From Vibrio tritonius (GTDB taxonomy: Bacteria; Pseudomonadota; Gammaproteobacteria; Enterobacterales; Vibrionaceae), in NCBI RefSeq assembly GCF_001547935.1, contig NZ_AP014635.1, positions 1,922,001 to 1,986,000 of the forward strand: DNA of 64,000 bases, given 5' to 3'. Shown piece after piece: positions 29,392-37,737 of the stretch. The translations under genes were made by a program, and so were the position numbers. The notes under the pieces were generated by a model. It did not search any database and was not told the DNA's origin. It saw nothing but the letters and a program-made list of their open reading frames with translations. Numbering within the stretch: the stretch's first letter is position 1; every line of letters begins with the position of its first letter.

Positions 29392-29667
29392 CTAAATTTG
29401 GCTAATACGTTGAATATGGGTAATAGCAACATGGCCATCTAAGTTACGATACATATTTACAATCGCTGGGTAGCTTGGAGCGCCGGGATAAGTCACTTGA
29501 GCGTTACAAAAGAACGAGTAGTTCATTCCAGCGACGATTTGATGAGCCACGGCTAACGGCTTGTAATCGACTCCCATCAGACCTTCTATCCCATCAGCGA
29601 AGACGTGTTGAGTTTCATCTGTTAGTTCTTCATAAGGGCTCCAATTGCCCACACTAGCCTGTACCAT
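29392..29667 (-). CDS. Small cystatin-like protein (91 aa)
   Basis: The ATG at 29667 follows AAGGAG by seven bases. No signal peptide. The sequence HQIVAGMNYSFFCNAQVTYPG resembles the QxVxG loop and following strand of the cystatin fold (QVVAGTNY), with an N-terminal helix-like NWSPYEELTDETQHVFADGI and a last strand HVAITHIQRI. This suggests a cystatin-like fold, not proven inhibitor activity; there is one Cys only. It is transcribed leftward, 191 bases downstream of the arginase-family gene. Confidence 0.65.
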   Translation of the reverse strand: MVQASVGNWSPYEELTDETQHVFADGIEGLMGVDYKPLAVAHQIVAGMNYSFFCNAQVTYPGAPSYPAIVNMYRNLDGHVAITHIQRISQI

Positions 29668-29857
29668 TTTTAACTCCTTTTCATATTGTTTACGATTTAA
29701 ACAATATGAGCGTAGTTTAATACAAGAATAGCTCCATAACATTAGCCGAAAGGGCAATAAATGTGCGGCATTAAGACATTCGAGGTCCCCAAAAAGAAAA
29801 CCAAAATGAAATTTGACAGGCATATTGCAAAGATAAGAGCGCTCGGTCATGTCAAAC

Positions 29858-30742
29858 TTAATTGTCACCAAGCAGAGGCAAACTTGCGAGCATGTTCTTC
29901 ATGGCAATCGCATCCCAGGGAAGGTGTTCTGCTACGCCTAAACCAACCACATCAGCAACTTTTGCTACATCACGCAGCACATTTACCACCTGCTGCATCG
30001 TAAGTTGGCCTTGTGCGATGCCGTCAAACTCATTTGGCTCCGCATCCGGTTTGCTAAATAGCAGACCGCGGAAAGTTGTTGGGTCAAGCACATCCAAATC
30101 AAGGTGCACCGCTAAATGTTTAGCGCCGGTGGATTTAAACCAGTCAACGACCGCTTGAGTACCTTTTTCAGCCAGTTCAGCGGGAGAGATGTTCTGCAAG
30201 CCTAAACGTTCCATTTCGTGGGTTTCCCACTCTGTGGTATTGTTCACACCAACATAGCAAACATTGCTTGCTTTAACCGTTTGTTTTACGTGAGCGGTAA
30301 ATTCGCTATCACCTTGGCCAAGTAGGTTGCCAAGCACATGTGCGTGGGCATGTTCAAACTGCTCAGGTCCCATGATATCTGGGTGTGCATCAACCCATAA
30401 AATAGCCAATTCACCATCGTAACGTTCGTTAAGATAAGCAAATGGCGCCAAATCGACTAAGCAATCACCACCGATGACGATGATGCTGTCTGGTTGATGT
30501 TTGTCGATCTTCGCACGAGCATCCACTAATTGCGCTAGCAATGCTTTCCGTCCAACAATCCCTTGTTCATTGCTTAACCCTTTTGATGTCGGCTCAGCGA
30601 CCTTCACTTCTTCAACCGGCCCGGTTGGATCAGGAGCTAACCAATTGAGTAATTGCGCACCAAAATGGTATGGCGGATTATCCCCACCCTGCCATTGGGG
30701 AAAAAACAGACGTAACGGTTTCTTTTGTGCTGAATCAGCCAT
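29858..30742 (-). CDS. Arginase/agmatinase (ureohydrolase) family protein
   Basis: About 294 residues from the ATG at 30742, 9-10 bases after GAGGAG. Mn-binding motifs are present: IVIGGDCLVDL (GGDC, where many members have GGDHS), WVDAHPDI, and HLDLDVLDPTTF. The SLT-like GGDH histidine is replaced by Cys, so metal site A is altered. Substrate may be a guanidino compound, not necessarily arginine. The divergent AraC-type gene just upstream (30889-31818, same strand) is a likely regulator. Confidence 0.88.
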   Translation of the reverse strand: MADSAQKKPLRLFFPQWQGGDNPPYHFGAQLLNWLAPDPTGPVEEVKVAEPTSKGLSNEQGIVGRKALLAQLVDARAKIDKHQPDSIIVIGGDCLVDLAPFAYLNERYDGELAILWVDAHPDIMGPEQFEHAHAHVLGNLLGQGDSEFTAHVKQTVKASNVCYVGVNNTTEWETHEMERLGLQNISPAELAEKGTQAVVDWFKSTGAKHLAVHLDLDVLDPTTFRGLLFSKPDAEPNEFDGIAQGQLTMQQVVNVLRDVAKVADVVGLGVAEHLPWDAIAMKNMLASLPLLGDN

Positions 30743-30888
30743 AAAACATTCACTCCTCAATACTCAGCCCATAGCTGAACATTCAAAATTGTGTCGGTGT
30801 TTAATCGACACTCATTATGGAAGCACGGAGAATGAATCCGTTAGTCTGAGGAGGACAAATGCTTTGCTGTGAGCGCCATGCTCAAAGA

Positions 30889-31818
30889 TTAAAGTGGGCT
30901 CTTGTTATTGAGGAGCTGCTTGGCCGTAATCCCGTAAGTTTCTTTAAACAAGCGACTAAAATGCGTCATGTTAGAAAAACCAAAAGTAAATGCAGTTTCG
31001 GTGATGGTACTATAGCGGCGACTCAGCAACGCTTTATAACAAGCACTCAAACGCTGTTGCCATAACCAACGCATCACGGTGGTTTGTTCCGCAGCAAACA
31101 ACCGATTAAGCGTGCGTGCCGACATATTGTTGTCTTTAGCAATTGATTCAATGGTTAATGACGAATCATCAATTCTATCAAGCAAATATTTTTGTACTTT
31201 ATACAGTTTCTCGTTGGCTTTTAAAGACAGTGGTTGGCCATTTTCCGCGTCGTATGCCGAATCCAACATGGTTAACATCGATGAAATCATCTTGTCACCC
31301 ACAGCAGACTCTTGCTCTTGAACTTGCCAAATGCTTTGCATTAACGAAACCGAGACGTTGCCTAACAATGAGTGGCTTGGCAATACCTGATTAATCACCT
31401 TATCAGGCTGATTAAAATGCGATAAAAACAACCCGCGTGGAATCGACATGACCATTTGATCATCGCCACTTGGGAAATGGCAAGAGAATGACTGGGCACT
31501 GTCATACACCAAAATGTCCCCTGGCTTTTGCTCAAAAGTACGACCATTTTGGGTTAAAATTGCCCGCTGGCAAAAAGAGAGAGCAACCAAAATATTGTCA
31601 TTTTGATCAGGGCGATAATCACAATACTCAATTGGTGTGGATTTGATTCGCGTGAACAATGAACCACCAAAACGTTTCACTTCCAGTGATCCATCAAATC
31701 CTTCACTGCTCAAACGACGGTTATAGGTGGGCGTGTAATAGGTTGATTCAATTAGCCCTTGCCAATAATCAAAGCGTTTAGAATCTACAATGTTATGGGT
31801 TGAAAAGCGTTTCACCAT
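30889..31818 (-). CDS. AraC-family transcriptional regulator
   Basis: A 309-residue regulator. The N-terminal two thirds resemble the AraC-binding-like domain of FeaR/OruR-type proteins (RFDYWQGLIESTYYTP, GDILVYDSAQSFSC). The C-terminal ~100 residues are two helix-turn-helices: SLTIESIAKDNNMSARTLNRLFAAE and ITETAFTFGFSNMTHFSRLFKETYG. It lies immediately upstream of the arginase-family gene in the same direction, with a 146-base gap that would hold that gene's promoter, making local control likely. An effector is not predictable. Confidence 0.92.
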   Translation of the reverse strand: MVKRFSTHNIVDSKRFDYWQGLIESTYYTPTYNRRLSSEGFDGSLEVKRFGGSLFTRIKSTPIEYCDYRPDQNDNILVALSFCQRAILTQNGRTFEQKPGDILVYDSAQSFSCHFPSGDDQMVMSIPRGLFLSHFNQPDKVINQVLPSHSLLGNVSVSLMQSIWQVQEQESAVGDKMISSMLTMLDSAYDAENGQPLSLKANEKLYKVQKYLLDRIDDSSLTIESIAKDNNMSARTLNRLFAAEQTTVMRWLWQQRLSACYKALLSRRYSTITETAFTFGFSNMTHFSRLFKETYGITAKQLLNNKSPL

Positions 31819-31956
31819 ACATTTTTATCCTTTCAAAAACATCACACTTTCTGTGTCTGGGTTAATTGCCATTGTCCCTATAGTACAAGCTTAGTTGGCG
31901 CGACAAAAGTCGCCTCCCCCCCAAATAGCACTTCAGTATCAGTCGATGCCTATCTC

Positions 31957-32222
31957 TATACCCAAATGACCTCAAGATGCAGACTTCAGAGCTTCATCAA
32001 CGAGCACAGGTCAAGCTCAATGACGGCAGGAATGGTCATTCCCTTTCAACGTCATTGAGCGCAGAAATGGGCTTGTTGATGAGCTCCCAAAGGGCGAGTT
32101 GTATTCGCTTCTATGCTGCGTTACCGATTTTCTACGTAGAATAACTATGTATTCAAATCGGTGCCTTGCCTATAAGCGAATACATTCTCGCTGAAACCGC
32201 ATCTTGAGGTTACTTGGGTATA
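31957..32222 (-). repeat. 266-bp inverted-repeat element, copy C (inverted)
   Basis: Full length, in the reverse orientation to the other copies. By eye it is identical to copy B except one base in the second hairpin (GCTCAATGACG in the element's own sense instead of GCCCAATGACG), which makes that stem perfect against CGTCATTGAGC. It lies between the AraC gene and the Zur-box promoter of the G3E GTPase. Confidence 0.9.
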
Positions 32223-32272
32223 TCTCAACCCAGATCCCCCGACTATTTTTGTGATTGAACTTGCCAAAATGT

Positions 32273-32286
32273 AATGTTATAACATT
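32273..32286. promoter_or_regulatory. Zur-like operator
   Basis: AATGTTATAACATT is a 14-bp perfect palindrome containing the TGTTATAACA core of the gammaproteobacterial Zur box, with TGT to the left and TC to the right as in the consensus. It ends 14 bases before the first possible start of the G3E GTPase gene, where bound Zur with zinc would block transcription. Confidence 0.8.
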
Positions 32287-32300
32287 TCTAGTTAATCACA

Positions 32301-33578
32301 ATGGCGCTAACCATGATAAGAAAAAATTCATCCGGCGATTTATCCGTTATCTCACCCGACGCTGATGAAGTATACAGTAATGGTGAAGTACAACCTATTC
32401 CTGTTGTTATCCTAAGCGGTTTTCTCGGCTCGGGTAAAACCACCTTATTGCGTAACTTAGTGATTCAAAGTCATCAGCAAAATAGATCAATTGGTGTGAT
32501 CGTCAATGAACTCAATGGGTTCGATGTCGACGGTACCTTGGTGGAAAACGTTGATGTGGTCGACAAGAAACACCACAGCCTCATTTCAATCGCTGGCGAG
32601 AGCCTTAGCACACCTGCGGGAATCGAGAAGTTAGATGGCGCTATATCAACCTTATTGACGCACCACACGCCGCAACTACTGATTATCGAAACCTCCGGAA
32701 GCGCGCATCCACTGCCGTTGATTGATTACTGTCGTCAGCAAAGTCGAATCAAGTTAACGGGCGTACTCTCCCTGATGGATAGCGTGATGTTAGCGCAAGA
32801 TTTTTCATATGGTCAGAACCTAGTTACCGATCTGCAAGCCAATCTGATACAAGGGAAACGAGACATCAACAATCTGTTGGCCGAACAGGTGCTCTTTGCC
32901 AGCCATGTAATCCTGACCAAAACCGAGCGCTTAAACGCAGAACAAGTTCAACAGATTGGCCAAGCTTTGCAAAAGATAAACCCGTACGTGCCCATCTTAG
33001 CGGTTTCGTGGGGCAAGTTGGCATTTGCAGAGCTGATGCAGTTACCCACCTATCGTTTTTCCTTAGTAGAGCAACTGATTGACGAACTTAAAGACGTCGT
33101 TGTACAAGACAGTGCAAAATCATCTCTATATCAAATGGAAACGATGCTCATTGAAGATGACCGCCCTTTTCATCCGCAGCGGCTTTGGGATACTTATCAT
33201 CACTATTTAGGTAAACAAATCTATCGCAGTAAAGGCTTTTTCTGGCTAGCCACACGCACTTCCCATGCTTTGCTGTGGAATCAGACTGCGGGCAGTATTG
33301 GACTTGAGCAAATAGGCACTTGGCGCTCTGCCATATTAGAACAAGATGATCATGGGTTAACACTAGACGAGCAGCGTATCCTGCAAGACAAAATCGAAAA
33401 GCACAACGGTCGATTTGGCGACCGTCGCTGTAGATTAATCGTCATCGGTGATAAAGCTCAGCTCACCACCTTCACTAAGGCCCTGAAACGCTGCTTTTTA
33501 ACTGACCGTGAAATTCGAGATTGGCAGCAAGGCATCTCATTTCCCGACCCATGGCCGAAAACCACAATAATACAATAG
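32301..33578 (+). CDS. G3E-family (COG0523/CobW-like) GTPase, probable zinc metallochaperone
   Basis: A 425-residue protein. The P-loop GFLGSGKTTLLRN, the G2-like INVNELNGFDVDG area, the ETSGSAHP Walker B/G3 stretch and TKTERL G4 identify the G3E GTPase domain, followed by the CobW C-terminal domain (RSKGFFWLATR, GDRRCRLIVIGD). The family's CxCC metal site is missing: the equivalent segment reads ISIAGESLS. Zur-like control suggests service under zinc shortage, but without CxCC the metal would need other ligands. The start is either the ATG at 32301 or one four codons on; neither has a clear ribosome binding site and the operator is only 14 bases away. Confidence 0.88.
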   Translation: MALTMIRKNSSGDLSVISPDADEVYSNGEVQPIPVVILSGFLGSGKTTLLRNLVIQSHQQNRSIGVIVNELNGFDVDGTLVENVDVVDKKHHSLISIAGESLSTPAGIEKLDGAISTLLTHHTPQLLIIETSGSAHPLPLIDYCRQQSRIKLTGVLSLMDSVMLAQDFSYGQNLVTDLQANLIQGKRDINNLLAEQVLFASHVILTKTERLNAEQVQQIGQALQKINPYVPILAVSWGKLAFAELMQLPTYRFSLVEQLIDELKDVVVQDSAKSSLYQMETMLIEDDRPFHPQRLWDTYHHYLGKQIYRSKGFFWLATRTSHALLWNQTAGSIGLEQIGTWRSAILEQDDHGLTLDEQRILQDKIEKHNGRFGDRRCRLIVIGDKAQLTTFTKALKRCFLTDREIRDWQQGISFPDPWPKTTIIQ

Positions 33579-33668
33579 CCATGGATTTCTCTTTACCAAG
33601 AGGCGACTGGGTACACAGTAATGTATTCGCAGGATGGGATAAATCTTTGAAGAAAAATGCTTAGAAAC

Positions 33669-33697
33669 AACAAAGCCCGCTAAAAGCGGGCTTTGTT
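33669..33697. terminator. Bidirectional terminator between G3E gene and tRNA-Val genes
   Basis: AACAAAGCCCGCT pairs with AGCGGGCTTTGTT around AAA, with A and T runs on both sides. It can end the rightward G3E transcript and the leftward tRNA transcript. Confidence 0.88.
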
Positions 33698-33705
33698 TTA
33701 AATTT

Positions 33706-33782
33706 TGGTGCGTCCAAGTGGACTCGAACCACCGACCCCCGCCATGTCAAGGCGATACTCTAACCAACTGAGCTATGGACGC
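33706..33782 (-). tRNA. tRNA-Val (GAC)
   Basis: On the minus strand the 77-base gene begins GCGTCCATAGCTCAGTTGG and ends in encoded CCA. The anticodon loop is TTGACAT within TCGCC/GGCGG, giving anticodon GAC. The T arm is GTCGGTGGTTCGAGTCCAC. It is the second gene of a pair, 23 bases after the other copy. Confidence 0.95.
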
Positions 33783-33805
33783 ACATTGTGATGTTCCAAG
33801 ATATT

Positions 33806-33882
33806 TGGTGCGTCCGAGTGGATTCGAACCACCGACCCCCGCCATGTCAAGGCGATACTCTAACCAACTGAGCTACGGACGC
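33806..33882 (-). tRNA. tRNA-Val (GAC)
   Basis: Almost identical to its neighbour at 33706, with CCA encoded and anticodon GAC. The acceptor stem differs by a paired change (GCGTCCG/CGGACGC instead of GCGTCCA/TGGACGC), which keeps the stem intact. First gene of the pair, 20 bases downstream of its -10 element. Confidence 0.95.
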
Positions 33883-33902
33883 ACTGCTTGGGAACGAGAT
33901 GG

Positions 33903-33931
33903 ATATTAGCGACTGTTTTAGAGTCGTGCAA
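33903..33931 (-). promoter_or_regulatory. Sigma-70 promoter of the tRNA-Val pair
   Basis: On the minus strand TTGCAC (33931-33926), a 17-base spacer and TAATAT (33908-33903). The spacing is ideal and the -10 lies 20 bases before the first tRNA. Confidence 0.8.
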
Positions 33932-34147
33932 GTGCAAATTCTTACTTTTTGAATCAATTGGCTTTTTCGCGATCATTTTGGTTATTTTTTATTCCATACT
34001 GCCTACTTTGGTGCAAATAAACCCAAATCGAGCACTGCATCACTTTTTGTGAATCTGATTCAAAAATCCTATGTACTAACAGTGAGAAATGGGTATGATG
34101 ACACTGTATAAACAATAACCATAAAATCATTAACTTGGCTAGTTCGC

Positions 34148-35218
34148 ATGGATGCAAAACTTTTCGATCACTCTCACACCATTAGAGCATCGTTACTTTC
34201 TGGAGTCAGTCTGTTTTCAACAGCTGTATCAGCCTGTCTCGCGCTTTTCTATTTGATCCAACTGGACTCTATTTTGACCGGCGCAATTCATCTGGTCTTT
34301 TGCGCTTACTCTTTGCACATCTACTTTTTGGCAAAGAAAAACCAGCATACGGAAAGAAACGTACGCAATTTTGTTTATCTTATTATTCTCATCATTACTT
34401 ATGGGAACGCCTGTCTACCCTTAGATAACTATAACCTTCTATGGATAACATTATGTCCACTGCTTATGTATGCATTATTAGGTCGCAGGCATGGCTTTTA
34501 TGCTTCAATTGCAATCTTTGTACTGCAGCTATGTATTTTGGGGTACAGAGTTTTTCACGTAGGCGACCATTCTGTAGCAGGTTTACTTGTAAACTTAATC
34601 AGTAGTTATTGTACAGTTTGGCTAATTTCGCATATCTATGAAGGTAACCGCAGAGACGTAGAACAAACTCTAAGTAGCCTAGCCTCACGCGATGCACTAA
34701 CAAGTACACATAATCGGCTCGCATTGACGACAGCATTTGGGCATTTTGAGCGCCATCGCCACGATGAATCGCTCAGTTTATTGATTATTGACTTGGATTT
34801 TTTCAAATCAATAAACGATCGATATGGGCATGACGTGGGTGATAAGGTTTTAATTGAAACCAGTCAATTGATTATGCAAATTGTTGGGGACGATAATCTG
34901 TATCGTATTGGTGGTGAAGAATTCTGCGTCACACTCTTTAATCAATCTGTCGACCACGCCGAAACCGTTGGTGAGAGAATTCGCCATTTAGTCGCCAGTA
35001 ATCCTTACGTCTATAACGATCAACACATTCACCTTACACTGAGCGTCGGTATCTGTAGCTATCAGCCGGGTCATCACCTTGGGGATTTGTTGCGTATGGC
35101 CGATAAAGAGCTATATCGCGCAAAGGAGTGTGGTCGTAATCAGGTGCGTTTATGTTCTGTTCCAAAAGAGGAGTTACCAACAACGACAGTATCTCCTCAA
35201 CAAGAAGCACATCTCTAA
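34148..35218 (+). CDS. Membrane-bound diguanylate cyclase
   Basis: A 356-residue protein. Residues 1-165 hold five to six membrane segments (for example GVSLFSTAVSACLALFYL, FVYLIILIITYGNACL, ASIAIFVLQLCILGY). The GGDEF domain (about 180-340) is intact: DALTSTHNRLAL, IIDLDFFKSINDRYGHDVGD with metal and substrate residues, and the active loop RIGGEEF. No clear RxxD inhibitory site precedes GGEEF. It should make c-di-GMP. It converges with the DUF2726 gene, overlapping it by four bases. Confidence 0.93.
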   Translation: MDAKLFDHSHTIRASLLSGVSLFSTAVSACLALFYLIQLDSILTGAIHLVFCAYSLHIYFLAKKNQHTERNVRNFVYLIILIITYGNACLPLDNYNLLWITLCPLLMYALLGRRHGFYASIAIFVLQLCILGYRVFHVGDHSVAGLLVNLISSYCTVWLISHIYEGNRRDVEQTLSSLASRDALTSTHNRLALTTAFGHFERHRHDESLSLLIIDLDFFKSINDRYGHDVGDKVLIETSQLIMQIVGDDNLYRIGGEEFCVTLFNQSVDHAETVGERIRHLVASNPYVYNDQHIHLTLSVGICSYQPGHHLGDLLRMADKELYRAKECGRNQVRLCSVPKEELPTTTVSPQQEAHL

Positions 35219-35883
35219 GAATCTATCTCTTCATCATCGAAAACAACATTGTAGTTTTCGGTGTAGGTACAATGGGGCTGACGGCTACAGGTAAAAAAGC
35301 GTCGCCCTTTAAATTCCCCTTGAGTTGCCACTTTAACCACCATTGGGCTACCACAACGTTTGCAAAAACGTACTTCTTTATCTGATTCAATCAAATCAAT
35401 ATGAGCTGCCAACAAGCGGCGAAGTTTTCCCACCTGATAGCTGTATTTAATATTCGCACCAATTAATGGCAGCCCCGCCGATTTACACACTTGCATGATG
35501 AGCTTCTGGCGATCAATTTTTCCTTTATCCAACTCTCGCCCATTGTCCAACTCGATAATCACTCGAGGTTCAAGCGTGCGAGCATCACACACAACATAAT
35601 CGAAGTAACTTTTGGCAATCTGATTGTTGGCAATAAACCACTCTTTTTTGTTCTTAGTTTTATGCGGAACAAGCACGGTTCCCATGGCCACTTTCGATAA
35701 AATCACACCATGCCCGCCCACTGCAGCGACTAGTGCATTGTAAAATGCGCCTTCCGACATATTGAGCAAGGGGCCTTTTTTGCGATATTGGTATTCTGCT
35801 GTATTTTCTTGTTTCAGAAGATATTTTTGAGCAAAGTAAAAAAAAGCAACCAATACAACAACGACAATAAATATGTTGACCAT
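35215..35883 (-). CDS. DUF2726 protein with membrane anchor and zinc ribbon
   Basis: About 222 residues from the ATG at 35883 (MVNIFIVVVV), preceded by GGAG. One N-terminal membrane helix (FIVVVVLVAFFYFAQKYLL) then a DUF2726 domain (about 40-160: SEGAFYNALVAAVG, SYFDYVVCDARTLEPRVIIELDNGRELDKGK), which is a restriction-endonuclease-like fold, and a topoisomerase-type C4 zinc ribbon at the C terminus (RFCKRCGSPMVVK...RFFTCSRQPHC). The mix points to a membrane-tethered nucleic-acid-handling protein; the role is unknown. The start at 35916 has no support. Confidence 0.85.
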   Translation of the reverse strand: MVNIFIVVVVLVAFFYFAQKYLLKQENTAEYQYRKKGPLLNMSEGAFYNALVAAVGGHGVILSKVAMGTVLVPHKTKNKKEWFIANNQIAKSYFDYVVCDARTLEPRVIIELDNGRELDKGKIDRQKLIMQVCKSAGLPLIGANIKYSYQVGKLRRLLAAHIDLIESDKEVRFCKRCGSPMVVKVATQGEFKGRRFFTCSRQPHCTYTENYNVVFDDEEIDS

Positions 35884-36052
35884 GGTGATAAAAGCTCCAC
35901 ACAGATGAGAGTACATAATTAACGATATTTTAAGGGAATTACCAGAGGCAATCCAAATATTTGCGCTATGATGCTGTTAAAAGAGCAAAGCCGCGACTAT
36001 GTGAGTTGTGATTGGTATGTCCCTACTACAAAATAAAAACGGCTCAAATAAA

Positions 36053-36075
36053 AACGGAGCCATCTCGGCTCCGTT
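36053..36075 (-). terminator. Rho-independent terminator of cheV
   Basis: AACGGAGCC (36053-36061), loop ATCTC, GGCTCCGTT (36067-36075); the minus strand continues TTTTATTTG. It lies 18 bases after the cheV stop. Confidence 0.85.
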
Positions 36076-36093
36076 CAAATCTATTGTTTTTAG

Positions 36094-37065
36094 TTAAAAA
36101 ACAAATTTATCCATCAAGGTAACCATCTTACCGATCTCTGGTTTGGTAATCGTGTCATTTGCCCCCAGAGCCAACGCTTTTTCACGGTTATCATCACTCA
36201 TTAACGACGAGAACATAACAATAGGTAACTCTTTATACGCCTCACTATCACGAAGACGCTTCACTAAGTGCATACCGTCCATGCGTGGCATTTCTACATC
36301 GGTCACGACCGCATTAACAAAATCATCGGTGGAAACACCTTCCGATTTAGAATGGTTAGCAATCTCGGTCAATTTCTCAAACGCCTCGCCACCATCTTTA
36401 CAAGCAATGATGTTGTAACCTGCTGAGCTTAGCGTGTCTTGAATCAAGCTACGAATAAAGGCGGAATCATCCACAACCATAACGGTTTTCCCGTTACGTT
36501 TGGCCACCATTTTGCGGTTAAGATCGACTGTACGGTCCACTTTAACGTCGTATTTTTCCATGCTGAGTTCAGGGTTGATGTCAGCAATGATTTTCTCAAA
36601 ATCCAGAATCATAATTAGCTTATCGTCTTGACGAACAACCGCAACCACACAGTCTTGTTCGCCCGCTTCAAGAAATTGACTCGGGGACTCAACATCATTC
36701 CAAGAAATACGATGAATTCGACTGATACTGTCGATTAAAAAGCCATTTGTCATGCGGTTGAAGTCGGTGACGATCACATATTTTTTGTTGATGTCAGGAC
36801 TCACTGGCACTCCCAGCCACCCTGCCAAATCAACTAAAGGCGTCAGTATCTCCCGGGATGAGAACACACCAATCATGTGAGGTTGAGCATTAGGATAATC
36901 GGTGGTTTCAGGCACTCTAATGACTTCACGTACTTTGGCAACGTTAATACCGTAGTAACAGGTTTTCGTCTTACCATTTGGTAACACCTTCTCGAGATGG
37001 AACTCAATGATCTCAAGTTCATTGGTGCCACTTTCTAGTAAGATTGAACTGCTTGCTTTACTCAT
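36094..37065 (-). CDS. cheV: Chemotaxis coupling protein CheV
   Basis: About 323 residues: an N-terminal CheW-like domain (about 10-160, with YYGINVAKVREVIRVP and GVFSSREILTPLVDLAGWLG) fused to a receiver domain (about 190-320) with VMVVDDSAFIRSL, phosphoacceptor in VVTDVEMPRMDG and TKPEIGKMV. It couples receptors to CheA and can be phosphorylated to adapt signalling. The start is the ATG at 37065 or a GTG three codons upstream. A structured leader with a possible short reading frame precedes it. Single gene, unlinked to other che genes here. Confidence 0.94.
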   Translation of the reverse strand: MSKASSSILLESGTNELEIIEFHLEKVLPNGKTKTCYYGINVAKVREVIRVPETTDYPNAQPHMIGVFSSREILTPLVDLAGWLGVPVSPDINKKYVIVTDFNRMTNGFLIDSISRIHRISWNDVESPSQFLEAGEQDCVVAVVRQDDKLIMILDFEKIIADINPELSMEKYDVKVDRTVDLNRKMVAKRNGKTVMVVDDSAFIRSLIQDTLSSAGYNIIACKDGGEAFEKLTEIANHSKSEGVSTDDFVNAVVTDVEMPRMDGMHLVKRLRDSEAYKELPIVMFSSLMSDDNREKALALGANDTITKPEIGKMVTLMDKFVF

Positions 37066-37136
37066 AATTATCACATCGTCCCGGGATGAATGTTTTTGCC
37101 ACGCTCACGGCATCAAGCCGATAAATCACTGTCGTT

Positions 37137-37170
37137 GCTCATCAAGCGCAAAAGCGCCTCCTTGTTGAGC
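37137..37170 (-). other. Structured leader of cheV
   Basis: GCTCATCAAG (37137-37146) pairs with CTTGTTGAGC (37161-37170) with one mismatch, and inside it GCGC-AAAA-GCGC (37146-37157) forms a second hairpin. On the minus strand AAGGAGG sits in this structure, five bases before a TTG that opens a 12-codon frame ending TGA near 37110. A second small hairpin, CGGC/GCCG, is near 37108-37120. Confidence 0.45.
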
Positions 37171-37174
37171 GACT

Positions 37175-37737
37175 CTACTATACCGTAATCTATTAGTATA
37201 AGCGTCTACTTTATCAATAATTTAGCTCAAAAATTCTTAGCTTATCAATTTATTTCTCTAGGCTAGACTTTGATAATGCACTTTTGAATTTCAAAAGCCA
37301 TAACGTCACTCTAAGCCATTATTTTATCATTAATTTATTCTTAACTATGGCGGCAGATTGGACTAATACTTTAATAATTGAAACCAATTAATCCTCCCAA
37401 TAGCATTTTCCTCTTCACGACTCAGTGATACCACAAACTCGAGATAAACTTTAGATGCTGATCTTATAGTCGTCTAGCGATAGCTCTATCAATTGAGTTT
37501 CACTTCACTATTTTGTGGTTTACTAGATGCCATGGATAATCCAACAAATGAATCAAATTGCAATGCACAAATGGCGTAGCTCGGAAGTGAAAAATATCAA
37601 ATTTTGCACTCAATTATGTATGGCACAAATCACAAAGATTTTCATTCTAACGTCCTGTGAGCTTCTATACTTATGGATAGAACACGGAAGTGAAACGTTT
37701 TAACTCATTGATCTAACACAACGTAAAGGAGGACGCC
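37175..37737. other. AT-rich intergenic region
   Basis: About 560 bases upstream of both the leftward cheV leader and the rightward 77-residue gene. Promoters must be here but I see no firm -35/-10 pair, RNA, repeat or gene. Confidence 0.4.
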
